A DNA stretch of 21,977 nucleotides from Chara braunii (lineage: Eukaryota; Streptophyta; Charophyceae; Charales; Characeae). Position numbers and translations under genes: made by a program. The notes below the pieces were generated by a model. It was not told the origin of the DNA. It saw only the letters and a program-made list of their open reading frames with translations, and made no database searches. Positions 1 to 8,228 of the stretch are shown one piece after another; position 1 is the first letter of the stretch, and every line of letters begins with the position of its first letter. The DNA lies in contig BFEA01000453.1 of assembly GCA_003427395.1 (NCBI GenBank), positions 872,907 to 894,883 on the forward strand, written 5' to 3'.

Positions 1-66
<66 letters not shown>
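1..66. repeat. (AG)n microsatellite
   Basis: Uninterrupted AG dinucleotides from the left edge. The tract reads as CT on the minus strand, directly downstream of the P-loop exon, so it would lie in or next to that gene's first intron. Translations through it (Ser-Leu or Arg-Glu runs) are meaningless. Confidence 0.98.
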
Positions 67-67
<1 letters not shown>

Positions 68-120
68 TTGAAAACTAAGTGGCCGGAAGAGGGGAGAGAG
101 AAGAAGAGGGGGGGACTGAC

Positions 121-261
121 TTTAGAGGCTTTTCGCCCAAGCAGAGTATCGATGACGAGACTCTTCCCTACGCCAGTGGTGCCAAGCACTAAGATCTTGA
201 GAGAAGAGCCGAGACCTCCCGCAGCCTCCATTAGAGAGGTGAGCTCCCCTGAAGAAACCAT
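121..261 (-). CDS. First exon of a P-loop GTPase-like protein (partial)
   Basis: The minus-strand ATG at 261-259 opens a frame with a hydrophobic beta-strand (LKILVLG) followed by a perfect Walker A/G1 motif, GTTGVGKS, residues 27-34 (positions 183-160), then VIDTLLGRKAS. This order (strand, GxxGxGKS, helix with LLG) resembles the septin/AIG1/Toc34-type TRAFAC GTPases, where G1 lies near the start of the domain. The later G motifs would be beyond the left edge. After residue 47 (Lys, codon 123-121) the sequence reads GTCAGT, an acceptable 5' splice donor, and the frame then drifts into the CT repeat, so I end the exon there. The frame is open for roughly 50 codons upstream of the ATG without another Met, so the start is the first available. 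No other nucleotide-binding motif is visible, so the family assignment is tentative. This is the best host-gene candidate in the window. Confidence 0.5.
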
Positions 262-401
262 CTTACTTCCTTCGTCCTCAGGCTGCCACGTGGCCACTCG
301 ATCACCGCGCCCAGGTATACTCGATGTCCACCTGTGCGGATATAAATGCGTACTATAGTTCCGCACCGAATCCCACACTCCCTGTTCCCTCCGCACTGCC
401 G

Positions 402-506
402 ATGACTCCTTACCACCACCCCTCCGTCACACAATCTCTCGGCCTCACTCTCTACACTGCGGGTCTTTTTCTCCACACCACCGAGTCCCGTAGTTTCCCA
501 ACTCCA

Positions 507-577
<71 letters not shown>

Positions 578-791
578 GCACACTCCTTACCACCACTGTC
601 GCACCATCTCACTGCCGCACACTCCTTACCACCACTCTGTCACACAGTCTCTCTGCCGCACACTCCTTACCACCACTCTGTCACGTAATCTCTCTGCCGC
701 ACACTCTATGAGTACAAGTCCTTTCTCTACACCACCGAGCTCTGGAGTTTCACAACTCCAACCAAGAGAGAGAGAGAGAGAGAGAGAGAGG
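402..791. repeat. Tandem segmental duplication ending in (AG)n, with a 41-bp minisatellite
   Basis: Two diverged copies of a segment (about 402-578 and 661-791) each run from an ACTCCTTACCACCAC block through ACACCACCGAG and end in an (AG)n tract (510-578 and 764-791). Between and overlapping them, a unit of 39-41 bp beginning CACTCCTTACCACCAC is repeated three times (581-619, 620-660, 661-701). The long open frames on both strands here follow from the repeat composition and are not genes. The block lies upstream (5') of the P-loop exon, so it could be part of its promoter region. Confidence 0.8.
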
Positions 792-940
792 CGCTGGAGA
801 CTGATCGCCCGGGCTGCCGGGCCGATAGCAGAGATAGCAGAGATAGCAGAGAAGGGCGTAATGAACGCACGGGATCCCGTGAACGCCGCTGCGATCGATG
901 AGCTAAGCGGATGGATGAGACTACGCAGGGCCTCTACAAC

Positions 941-1340
941 ATGTACGTGGGCGACAACGACGGATAACTGGGCGACAGAGATAAATGAGCGACAATTTGG
1001 GCCGCGCCAAGAAGAAACCACACCTCCGGAATTGTCGAGCGCGGCGCAAGACGGGCCCTGGGTGTCAACAAAAAAAAAGGGTCGGATCGGGCTGTGCTTA
1101 GATAGAAAGTACAAACCCGGTCGCAATACGAGCCAGATTCATGCTTGCTTAGCACAAACATAGGCGGCAATGACGGATAGCGGGCGAGGATCAGGTACAG
1201 CTGTGCGTAGAAAGTACGGATCTGGTCGTGGAAATCAGCGAGGCTCACGATTGATTAGCACAAACATAGGAGGCGATGATGGATAAGCAGGTGATAAGTG
1301 TGCGACAACTTAGGCGGCACTAGGAAACCGACACCCGGGA
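941..1340. repeat. Diverged tandem repeat block
   Basis: A segment with GGCGACAACGACGGATAA, GCGACAATTTGGG and CCGGAATTG (941-1035) recurs in degraded form at about 1268-1345. Between them, two copies of a unit of about 100 bp, marked by TTAGCACAAACATAGG, lie at about 1089-1198 and 1200-1293. The plus-strand open frame crossing this block (to 1163) shows no recognisable domain and I do not treat it as a gene. Confidence 0.6.
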
Positions 1341-2190
1341 ATTGTTTTTGTTTTTTTTTTCTCTCAAATTCTTTTTGCCTTTCACTACCTTCCTACCACT
1401 ACTCCTAGGACTATATAGAGGGGACCCCTGCAAGCATAGGGCCTCCCAAAAGAGGTAATTCTAGTGGGGTTTGGCGTCTGTGTCAAGGTGTCCCATTTTC
1501 GGCGGCGGGCGACCAGGATGCAAAGTGGGTTGTTAGGGGGGGGAGGAAATTGTGGGGACCAGTCCTTGACGAAATTACGGGCTACCTACAGCTAGCTCGG
1601 GTAGAACCGGGGCTTTTGGAAAAAGGAAGGACCGGTCCTCGGGTGGAAGTGGACCCCAAAAAGAAGTGGGGGGCCGTTGGACTGGTCCTCGGGTAAAAGC
1701 GGACCCCCAAAAGAAGTGAGGGCATGTGAACTGCGAAAGGGCCCTCAGGCCCAGGCGTTGACGCCCGTCTTCTCGAAACAGGGAGGTCAGGCAGAACGAA
1801 AAAGGTGTTTTGCAAGAGGCAACTTTGGCGATTTTGTGTGCTCGGACGAACCTGCAGAAACATCTGAAATTTTGAGAATCCATAGACGAGGTCGTGTTCT
1901 TTCCATAAATAATATTAGAACATTTTCAAAAAATCATTTAGACTGCGAAATAATTGTCGTGCCGATTTGGCACATTTTCCGTTTTTGCCACTCAGCCATG
2001 TGTGGGCCAACTAAAAAAGTACTTCAAATTCCGTGAGTTTTCGCGCTCATAAGAATGTGTAAAAAAACCTGAAAATGAAGTAATAGTAGATTTTGTTGCG
2101 ATCTTTCCAGGAAAAACGCTCAATAAATTTTAAAAAATCATTCCATCTGTGAAATAGATCGCGGCCGCAATTTGACCCATATTTTGTCAT

Positions 2191-2194
<4 letters not shown>
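1341..2194. other. Non-coding stretch with small internal duplications
   Basis: No supported gene. At 1629-1674 and 1679-1722 a unit of about 45 bp (GGACYGGTCCTCGGGT, then GGACCCC and AAGAAGTG) is tandemly duplicated. At about 1927-1960 and 2132-2165 a looser pair shares AAAAAATCATT followed by CTGYGAAATA. The 119-codon plus-strand frame over 1677-2036 crosses both kinds of repeat and has no domain I recognise. Confidence 0.55.

Positions 2195-2281
<87 letters not shown>
2195..2281. repeat. (CT)n microsatellite
   Basis: About 86 bp of uninterrupted CT dinucleotides. It is followed by degenerate GT/CA-rich sequence and then, on the opposite strand, by the 3' part of a tRNA-derived module. Confidence 0.97.
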
Positions 2282-2284
<3 letters not shown>

Positions 2285-2559
2285 CGCACGAGTCTCATTG
2301 CTTTGGCTACCTTAGGGTTGCGTTCCCCGTCCCCACGCGGTAGACAATTCATGTTGCCCCCCACCCCAACAATGGTAGTCAGAGATGGGGTGGGGCTGCT
2401 GGTGGGGGTCCGGCTAACGCAAAGACCGAGCATTTGGCCAGTAGCTGCACCTCCCTTTCTCATTGTCCCCCACCCCTCATCGAGTAGCAGCAGAGGCTAT
2501 GGTCAACACTCTCCCACACACCACACACAACCAACTCGCGCTCACACTCACACCCGTGT

Positions 2560-2708
2560 TGGTCATAGACCCCACTAATACCGATCAGGGGTATCCAGGG
2601 GACTATCACAGTCCGTTGGCACTAAGTGCGCCGCAGGCGGTCATCGGGCTTGAACCCACAACCTCTTGAATGCAACTTGCGTGCCTAACCAACTGAGCTA
2701 GGCCGTTG
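2560..2708 (-). mobile_element. tRNA-derived SINE-like element
   Basis: On the minus strand the sequence starts with a tRNA-like head. An A box, TAGCTCAGTTGGTTAGGC, lies at 2700-2683. A B box, GGGTTCAAGCC, lies at 2657-2647, at tRNA-like spacing. Acceptor-stem pairing is poor and the sequence continues into a non-tRNA body (to about 2560), so this is a SINE-type retroposon rather than a functional tRNA gene. The 3' limit is uncertain because the body grades into CA/GT-rich DNA. It sits directly against the poly(A) end of the neighbouring retrocopy, which suggests successive insertions at the same A-rich target. Confidence 0.7.
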
Positions 2709-2710
2709 GA

Positions 2711-3074
2711 TTTTTTTTTTTTTAATATGGATCTCATTTATTGCATTAAAACAATAATAGAGGTCGGGAACCTCACAAATCAAACCGGAGTTATCCCAAC
2801 ATCATCAGTCAGTTTAACTTACCTTTCAAGAGGGGCTAATTGACAGCAACCTTTCAATATCTTTACGTACTTTGAACCTTGATTGTCCTAAAGTCCTACC
2901 TACTCTAACCCCCCTTAAACCATCAGTACATCCAGCTATCAGCTGAGGACCCTTTTTGGAGGCCGCCCGCCACTGATTGGATTTATCTACATCACTGAGC
3001 CTTCGAAAATTTTGTAGGCGACGAGTTTTCTTTTCAGCAAGGTTGGGGCCGTTGTCGAAGTGCACGACCCACAT
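2711..3074 (-). pseudogene. Retroposed 3' end of a polyadenylated transcript
   Basis: Read on the minus strand, an 82-codon frame (3074-2826) is followed by about 100 bp of untranslated sequence, an AATAAA signal (2742-2737), about 13 nt of spacer and a run of 13 A (plus-strand T at 2723-2711). Signal plus A-tail is the signature of a reverse-transcribed mRNA or the 3' end of a poly(A) retroelement. The 82-residue product has no domain I can name. The 5' limit is unknown; it may begin near the long poly(T) at 3111. Confidence 0.45.
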
Positions 3075-3108
3075 GAGGTCGCGAGCATCGAACCTTTCTT
3101 CTCCGTGT

Positions 3109-3110
<2 letters not shown>

Positions 3111-3174
<64 letters not shown>
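3111..3174 (-). repeat. 64-nt poly(T), poly(A) tail of a minus-strand retrocopy
   Basis: Sixty-four consecutive T on the plus strand. It lies 18 nt downstream of the stop codon of the acidic minus-strand frame at 3193-3483, so it is most simply a long, young poly(A) tail of a retroposed copy. Confidence 0.75.
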
Positions 3175-3192
3175 CCTCTTCTCTTCCTCCTT

Positions 3193-3483
3193 CTACATCG
3201 GCGCGCCCCGCTCTTCCACTTTGTTTTGTTTTGTTATCACGATCAATTCATTGTCGTCTTCTTCCTCGCAATCCCTTGCTGGTTCACTTTCCCCGCTATG
3301 ACATGCATCTGCATCGCCCGCGTGCAGTCTTGCACCATTGCGCATACACTTCATCTCCCACTGCGTGAGTTCGTCCTCCACCACACTGTCGTCTCCACCT
3401 TCGTACACCTCGCATCCCCGCTCTCTACCCTTCCTCCAACTGCAACCGAATTCGTCAAGCTCCACGATCTCCTTCCCGTGCTC
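3193..3483 (-). pseudogene. Acidic open frame, 3' part of a probable retrocopy
   Basis: A minus-strand frame of about 96 codons runs from just after an in-frame TAA (3486-3484) to a TAG at 3195-3193. It lacks an ATG at its 5' end. The residues are rich in Glu/Asp (GGDDSVVEDELTQWE, CEEEDDNELIVITKQNK) with several Cys, which is more protein-like than the surrounding DNA. A 64-nt poly(A) follows almost immediately. I do not recognise the protein. It could be the last part of a processed pseudogene or of an unknown poly(A) retroelement. Confidence 0.35.
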
Positions 3484-3724
3484 TTAGGGGGGGTGGACAG
3501 ACTGTAGTCGGAACTCATTCGACAAGTACACGATACGCTGTGCTGAAACAAATTTGTCGTCAAATCTGCGACAGATTCATCGAAGTGGAACATTTCGGTT
3601 GCAGGAACCGAATCACATAGCGAAAAAGAAAAAGATAAAAATAAGCGTAAATAAAACAAAATTTAACGAGATTAAAAGGGGAAAAAAAAATAGTAAAAAC
3701 AATCAATAAGGAAAAATAATCTCT

Positions 3725-3995
3725 GCGTACTAGTTACCCCGGGGTGTTAACTATCGGGTACGGAACTAAAAGAAAGAAAAACGACAACTAACTAACTAGC
3801 TACTAACTAGCTACTAACTAACTTTTATCTCGATGGGCGGGGGTTTGAATCTCGACCCATGCATTGGGCTGAGGATGAACGAATTCGGGCTCTTAAAACT
3901 GATAAAAGACCTAGTCCAGTGGTCGTCAAGGTTCGATCCATCAGTTTGTTGTACGCAAGTCCAACTGGTTACCTACTGGGCTAGCTCCTACCATG
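3725..3995. mobile_element. Composite tRNA-like module (two heads facing each other)
   Basis: The plus strand carries a B-box-like stretch, GGGGGTTTGAATCTCGACCC (3840-3860), preceded by an ACTAACTAGCT repeat (about 3787-3823). The minus strand carries a second tRNA-like head: A box GCTAGCCCAGTAGGTAACCA at 3985-3966 and a T-loop-like TGGATCGAAC at 3940-3931. The minus head shares GGAGYTAGCCYAGTAGGTA with the head near 16.84 kb, so it belongs to a dispersed family. It lies just beyond the 3' terminal repeat of the Penelope-like element and may have inserted into or next to it. Confidence 0.5.
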
Positions 3996-4026
3996 GTACG
4001 ATAAAGAGTTGCCTTGCTATAAGTAG

Positions 4027-4143
4027 AGCACAGATAGTGTTCAATTCAACAAACAATCATACGAAAGTATGACTGACGAAGCAGAAAAGGAAATAATAGA
4101 CGAAGACGAAGAAGTATAGGCAATATCCGAGCGCAGGTGCGCG
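4027..4143 (-). repeat. PLE 3' terminal repeat (pLTR core)
   Basis: These 117 bp match 10949-11065 in the opposite orientation with about five mismatches (roughly 96% identity). On the minus strand this copy follows ORF2 and the hammerhead, while the other copy precedes ORF1, as expected for the two terminal repeats of one Penelope-like element. They are inverted now but would be direct repeats if the 8.2-12.0 kb segment were flipped. Confidence 0.85.
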
Positions 4144-4189
4144 TCATCCATTAATAGAAAAAATTAACCAGCATGACGCAAAGCGGCAC

Positions 4190-4239
4190 GACCCGACGTC
4201 GCGTTTCGACCAGTCGCCAACTGGTCGTCATCAGGGGTC
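4190..4239 (-). ncRNA. Type I hammerhead ribozyme
   Basis: All elements are visible on the minus strand, in order. Stem I 5' strand is GACCC (4239-4235) and the core is CTGATGA (4234-4228). One unpaired C is followed by stem II, GACCAGT/ACTGGTC (7 perfect pairs, 5-nt loop). Core GAA (4207-4205) leads into stem III, ACG/CGT with a CGA loop, whose A and T are the core closing pair. The cleavage-site C (4195) is followed by stem I 3' strand GGGTC (4194-4190). All three stems pair perfectly. Minimal type I hammerheads of this size, with a very short stem III, are known from Penelope-like elements, where they act in terminal repeats to process the RNA. Self-cleavage is expected between C4195 and G4194. 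The extra C between the core and stem II is the only departure from consensus. Confidence 0.88.
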
Positions 4240-4489
4240 AAATCCTGAACTCAGATAGAAAAAACTACTGCTGAAAGTCCTTAAGTACTAACTGCCTAGT
4301 TCAAGTTCCACAAAAGTACACGGAACCTAGTCCAAACTGAAAAAGTACTAGGAAAACATCGAAACATCAGGGGTACAACAATACTTACCCCACTTACGGG
4401 CCTGCAGGGCCTTCGGAACAAAAAACAGAGAACCTTCCCGTATTCGACTCGTAAAAAGGGGGGCCTAAGCCTTGTCTGCACATACCAAT

Positions 4490-4920
4490 TACTACCAGTA
4501 CCAATTCGTGAAGCAAGCAACCCACTGGTTCCAAAAACCATTGAACCGTCGTGAGAAATTCAGAAGCGCTGTATCGAAATATTTGTCAGGGGAAGATCTC
4601 GCCCTGAGTTCGAATTTTAGAGTCAACAAGAAACAGACTTTAACTCCAGGCATACTGTTCATGGTCTTGGCTCGATGGAGAAAGAAAGCAATCACTGCCA
4701 TTTTCTGCTGCTTCGAAGAGTAGGAGTAAAAATCTTGAAGACCCTGAAAAACGATCCCTCCCTCCAGGATATGTCTCTCATTTTTGTGCGTTACTGCACA
4801 CAGGACTCTTGCTGGATCGTGGAACACTTTTAGTACACAAACTAAGTAATCACATACATCCTCGTCGTTGGTCTTGACTAAAGCGAGTTTCGGATCGTAA
4901 CATTGACTGAAAATTTTCAA
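4490..4920 (-). pseudogene. PLE ORF2, C-terminal (thumb) region
   Basis: This 142-codon frame follows the reverse-transcriptase block after a frameshift near 4.87-4.92 kb and is in the same frame as the N-terminal GIY-YIG part. It begins near CYDPKLALVKTNDEDVCDYL, which fits the strand after the catalytic IDD box. Later it contains FELRARSSPDKYFDTALLNF, like the thumb helices after RT motif 7 in Penelope proteins. It ends at tandem stops (TAG TAA) at about 4492; coding-like sequence continues in another frame towards 4.3 kb. The region between here and the hammerhead is probably 3' coding remnant plus untranslated sequence. Confidence 0.7.
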
Positions 4921-5923
4921 TGCGCTTGATAGCGTCCCATCTGGAAATCATAGATCTTCGATCGTACTTAGTAAACACCGAGACGTCATCAATTAGCCTC
5001 ACACTAGAAAACATCACCCGCTTGTTGCCCAAAGATTTGATAAAATAGGATTCATTATACACACATAAGAGATAGACAAAAGTCGGGCTGACGGGCTTGC
5101 CCATCGGGATACCAACTGTTTGTTGCAAAACTTTACCCATACACATAGTAAACGTATTACTCAAATAAAAAATTACCATGGAAAACAACTTCGAGAACCT
5201 AACCGACATCCATCCTTCTGGTGTATTGCGTGCTCTGGACAATTTGACAGCCTTGCCGCGTCGTTTAACCAAAATCTGTTCGTCGCCATCCTCTTCATAT
5301 GTTGAAACCAACCATTCGAGAGCACCAACAATGGATTCGTGCGGTGGATTGAAAAACATTTCCTTGGCATCAAAGCTAGCTGCAACTATCTCCTCGCCAG
5401 AATCGATAGATGAATTGAAGATGGACAGACGTCGAATTAAGTCGCCGGTAGATTTCAAATTGAAGTTACTGCCTTCAGGAAGAAGCCAAAGAAGATGATT
5501 GATACTCTTAGAAACCACTCTACTTAATCGGGCTAGAGGATCAGACAAGGAGGGGCAGATTGGTCTCCATCGCTCAGTATCCTTATGTTTTGGCATGGCA
5601 TATGCCTTCCCCAACTCACATTTGTAGTTCCATGAAACAAGTTTTTGAAGTTTCTTCTGAAAATAGCTCGTCTTGATATTACTAACGACCAAATTTTCGG
5701 TAGCCCCGACATGTATAAGCCCATCGTTCTCCAAAAACAAAGAATTCAGCCCCCTAAGGTAAATTTCAGGGCAGCATACAAACGAATCCCCAGGATTATG
5801 GTCTACAGCACAAACAACCAAACCCTGAATCTTCTGTTTCCATTCCCGAACCAACCTACAGTCAGTTTGCATATCATGATTACGTGCCTTTGTATTCGAG
5901 AAGCATTTTTTCAATTCAGCCAT
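4850..5923 (-). pseudogene. PLE ORF2, reverse transcriptase domain
   Basis: This 357-codon frame carries the RT fingers and palm. A motif 1-2 region, PKHKDTERWRPICPSLSDPL, spans residues 111-130. Motif A is AASFDAKEMFFNPPHESI, with the catalytic Asp at residue 185 (codon at 5371). Motif B is GIPMGKPVSP at 271-280, typical of Penelope-like and telomerase-type RTs (G-I/T-P-M-G-S/K). Motif C is RLIDDVSVF, with IDD at 311-313 (4993-4985). All three catalytic Asp are kept, although the box reads LIDD rather than the more usual YxDD. The block sits one frame off from both the N-terminal nuclease part and the thumb, so compensating frameshifts lie near 5.92-5.99 kb and 4.87-4.92 kb. The Met at 5923 is simply the first ATG in this frame, not a true start. 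Confidence 0.85.
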
Positions 5924-7518
5924 GTCAACAGAAAAATGAGAAGTATCTTGTTGGATAACACAGAAAGTTCGTGAAGTAAACGAGAAATGATAGAAAGATT
6001 GAATCGGAGATTGGGATTGGGGATATTACGTGAGTTCTTGAGAATGGGGTGCACGTTAATTGATGAAAGTCTGTAAGCCACGTGGCCATCCGTACCAGAG
6101 GTGAGAGGAGATAGAGTCGCAAGAGATGTTGAAGGATGGGTGGAAGCCCAAGGAGGGGTGACGAGAGACGAGAGGGCAGTAGAATGTGAGGTGGGAACGA
6201 GTTGATGTGAGGAAGGGAAGGTCGGACAAGATGAGCTAGCTGTAAGAAAGCTCGAGCAAACACGGGTAAGTGACGGAGATCTAGCCAATTGTCTGAAATT
6301 GTGAATGTAATCTGCAACCGTCTTGTTACGCGGATAAACTATCCTTAGTCTACGAGAAATAATATGACGCAGTGGTTTCCTAACTGACGAACTACGAATC
6401 GTTTTTACACACAACTTCCTAAGTTTAGCTTTAGACAAATTAGCATCATAAGGAATTCAGATGATAGGTTTAACTCTAATGTTGAAATTATAACGACCCC
6501 GTAGCGCCCTTGCGATAGCTCCTCGTAATGTACTCCGTTTGTCCTTCCTTGAAAAAAATCGTATCACTGAATAATCTGCGATCAAATCGTCAAAACTACG
6601 TTTATACAATTCTTTACGTGATGTCGGGCAAGATAACAGTGGGACCAACGCTTGTTTCCTTTCCAATAATTTAGAACAGTACTGTGTCAGCCCTTCAATA
6701 ACAACGTTATTACCGGAAACTAGCCATTCCTTAGCATTCTTTAAAATCCTTGTCTCTCCTCCTAATTTGACCACAGTAGACCCATACTTTCGTCGAAGAA
6801 CTTTCCATTTGTCACAGAGAATCGTTCCCTCCAAACACTCAATTGAAAAGGATAAACAGTTCTTATCAAACGCCTCATCAAGGATCCTGGCGAGCGAAAC
6901 AGAGGATGCTTCGAAAGACGCAGAAAAAATTAAGAAGGTACGAGTCCTACTGTGAACCGTTCTATCTACTGACCGCTTGGCTTTACGCTGTCGCTCTTTC
7001 TTACCTGGTCTATTCTTACAACTCACATGGTCGTGACGTCCAAGACTGTTCAAAAAAGGTGAAAAGTTCCGAATACAAAACGACTCAACGTCCAACAGAT
7101 CATTAGCCTTAAGATTAGCAATCGGTATCGCCACATAGTTTTCAATCCCATACCTACGTAGCCATCTATACAATCTATGATTACGTATATTACTACCCTG
7201 TCCTTGGTATCCAGCACGGTATATGTGCTATTTCCATCGTTCATCAGTCAACCGAGAAGTACATCCTACATAAGTATTCTTGCACCATGGCGGAATCAGA
7301 ATATAGATCACGGGTCCAGGACAACGTTCGAAGTCGTAACCGGATTGAGCCAGAGCACAAATAAGACGAAGAAACTTGAATCCCCAGCTAAAGGCAGAAG
7401 AAATAATTAACTGAATAGTGAAGCAACGGAAGAGGGGAGTGAAAAAAGAATTCAATATACCTTGCTTCGATCGTCTCAAGTTCCGAACATCAGAGAGCAA
7501 ATAATAAATACGACCCAC
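5911..7518 (-). pseudogene. PLE ORF2, N-terminal GIY-YIG endonuclease and linker
   Basis: The ATG at 7518 opens a frame that stays readable to about 5.93 kb except for TAG after TSRLTDERWK (near 7228) and TGA after RVKPII (near 6457). The nuclease signature is complete: VIYIL (residues 70-74) for GIY, YVG (83-85) for YIG, Arg89 in CTSR, Glu145 in DLLDVESFCIRNF and Asn157 in FSPFLN. Before it lies a roughly 65-residue N-terminal segment. After it come a basic stretch (GKKERQRKAKRSVDR), a long linker, and a region with VCSS then GHVAYRLSSINVHPIL, after which the RT begins in another frame. This is the domain order of Naiad/Chlamys elements. There is no stop-free full-length product, so the copy is dead. 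ORF1 ends only 14 nt upstream of the Met, as in compact two-ORF retroelements. Confidence 0.85.
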
Positions 7519-7532
7519 GCTCGGTATCGACC

Positions 7533-8228
7533 CTACGAAGATTCCGAAACCAAGTGGTTATCCGTGGAGATGGCCGCAACGTCCCCCGATGTTTCGTCTT
7601 GATCTGGTTCGCTCCGTTCTTCTTTCTCCTCATGATCGCTTAGAAGCTTCCTGTTGGTCGGTCTATCAAGTGCACGAGTCGTATAGATCTCGGCTAAATC
7701 TTCCGCCGTTTTTTTCACACCGTCGTAATCGATCTCTTAGTCCGCGCACAATGTTTCCAGTTGTGCCTTCCGGAGTTTGTCGGGGTCATTGTTGACCCTC
7801 TTGAAGAATACGTCTCTGTCTTCACCACTCCTTCGTACAAAGGTCCCCTTCTCTTGATTGCCTGATTTTTGTTCGGGGCTGACTCCCCCTTTCCCGCTCC
7901 TTCTTCGTATGATAGGCCTCTTCTTAGAACTTGATGGCGAGGAAATACGGATACGATTGATCATTTCTTTCAGGGCCGACACTTCTCTTTCGGCCATATC
8001 CTTTTCGTCACAGAGTCGTCGATAAGCTTTAGTAAGTTTGGCCCACTCGGCCGGTGTCTGACAGTTTTCCTCCTAGCGAGACTTGCCGCGTGCTGGTTCT
8101 GTTGGCGGGCTCTTCTCTGTTACCGCCTCAACTCCCCGCTTGTTGTTTCGCTTGAGGTTGTCGACTTCACTGCGCAAGGCGACAATATCATATACCAAGG
8201 CCTGGTTATCCGCCTTGATAGCACTTAG
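7533..8228 (-). pseudogene. PLE ORF1, C-terminal part
   Basis: One minus-strand frame is readable from about 8228 to a TAG at 7533, interrupted by TAG (after ARGKSR, near 8075) and TAA (after ETLCAD, near 7737). It shows coiled-coil-like sequence (IKADNQALVYDIVALRSEVD, RRLCDEKDMAEREVSALKEM). A basic, Ser-rich segment (SSPSSSKKRPIIRRRSGKGG) follows, then DKLRKAQLETLCAD and DGVKKTAEDLAEIY, which read like a small SAP-type helix-extended-helix DNA-binding segment (tentative), and an acidic tail. It stops abruptly at 8222-8235, where LINE coding sequence on the other strand begins. The intact ORF1 N-terminal half at 11260-12024, which ends mid-coiled-coil, is its likely missing partner. Confidence 0.65.

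Larger units (their letters stand above)
4027..8228 (-). mobile_element. Penelope-like retroelement with N-terminal GIY-YIG, decayed
   Basis: Minus-strand order is: ORF1 C-terminal part (8228-7533), ORF2 with GIY-YIG nuclease then reverse transcriptase then thumb (7518 to about 4490), hammerhead ribozyme (4239-4190), terminal repeat (4143-4027). Nuclease before reverse transcriptase is the permuted order of the Naiad/Chlamys clade; in canonical Penelope elements the nuclease is C-terminal. The copy is inactive: it has in-frame stops in ORF1 and ORF2 and at least two frameshifts flanking the reverse-transcriptase block. Its 5' part is missing from this side of the breakpoint at about 8.22-8.235 kb, and a fitting 5' part (terminal repeat plus ORF1 N-terminus) lies inverted at 10949-12024. 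Confidence 0.85.

Noticed and set aside
324-1163. 279-codon plus-strand open frame
   Set aside because: Much of it is translation of (AG)n and of the 41-bp minisatellite; there is no domain, and the overlapping minus strand shows equally long frames.
2047-2463. Minus-strand frame with a long Arg-Glu run
   Set aside because: The run is the (CT)n microsatellite read in frame; the flanks carry no recognisable sequence.
2640-2710. Functional tRNA gene on the minus strand
   Set aside because: A and B boxes are good but the acceptor and anticodon stems do not pair properly and the sequence continues as a SINE body.
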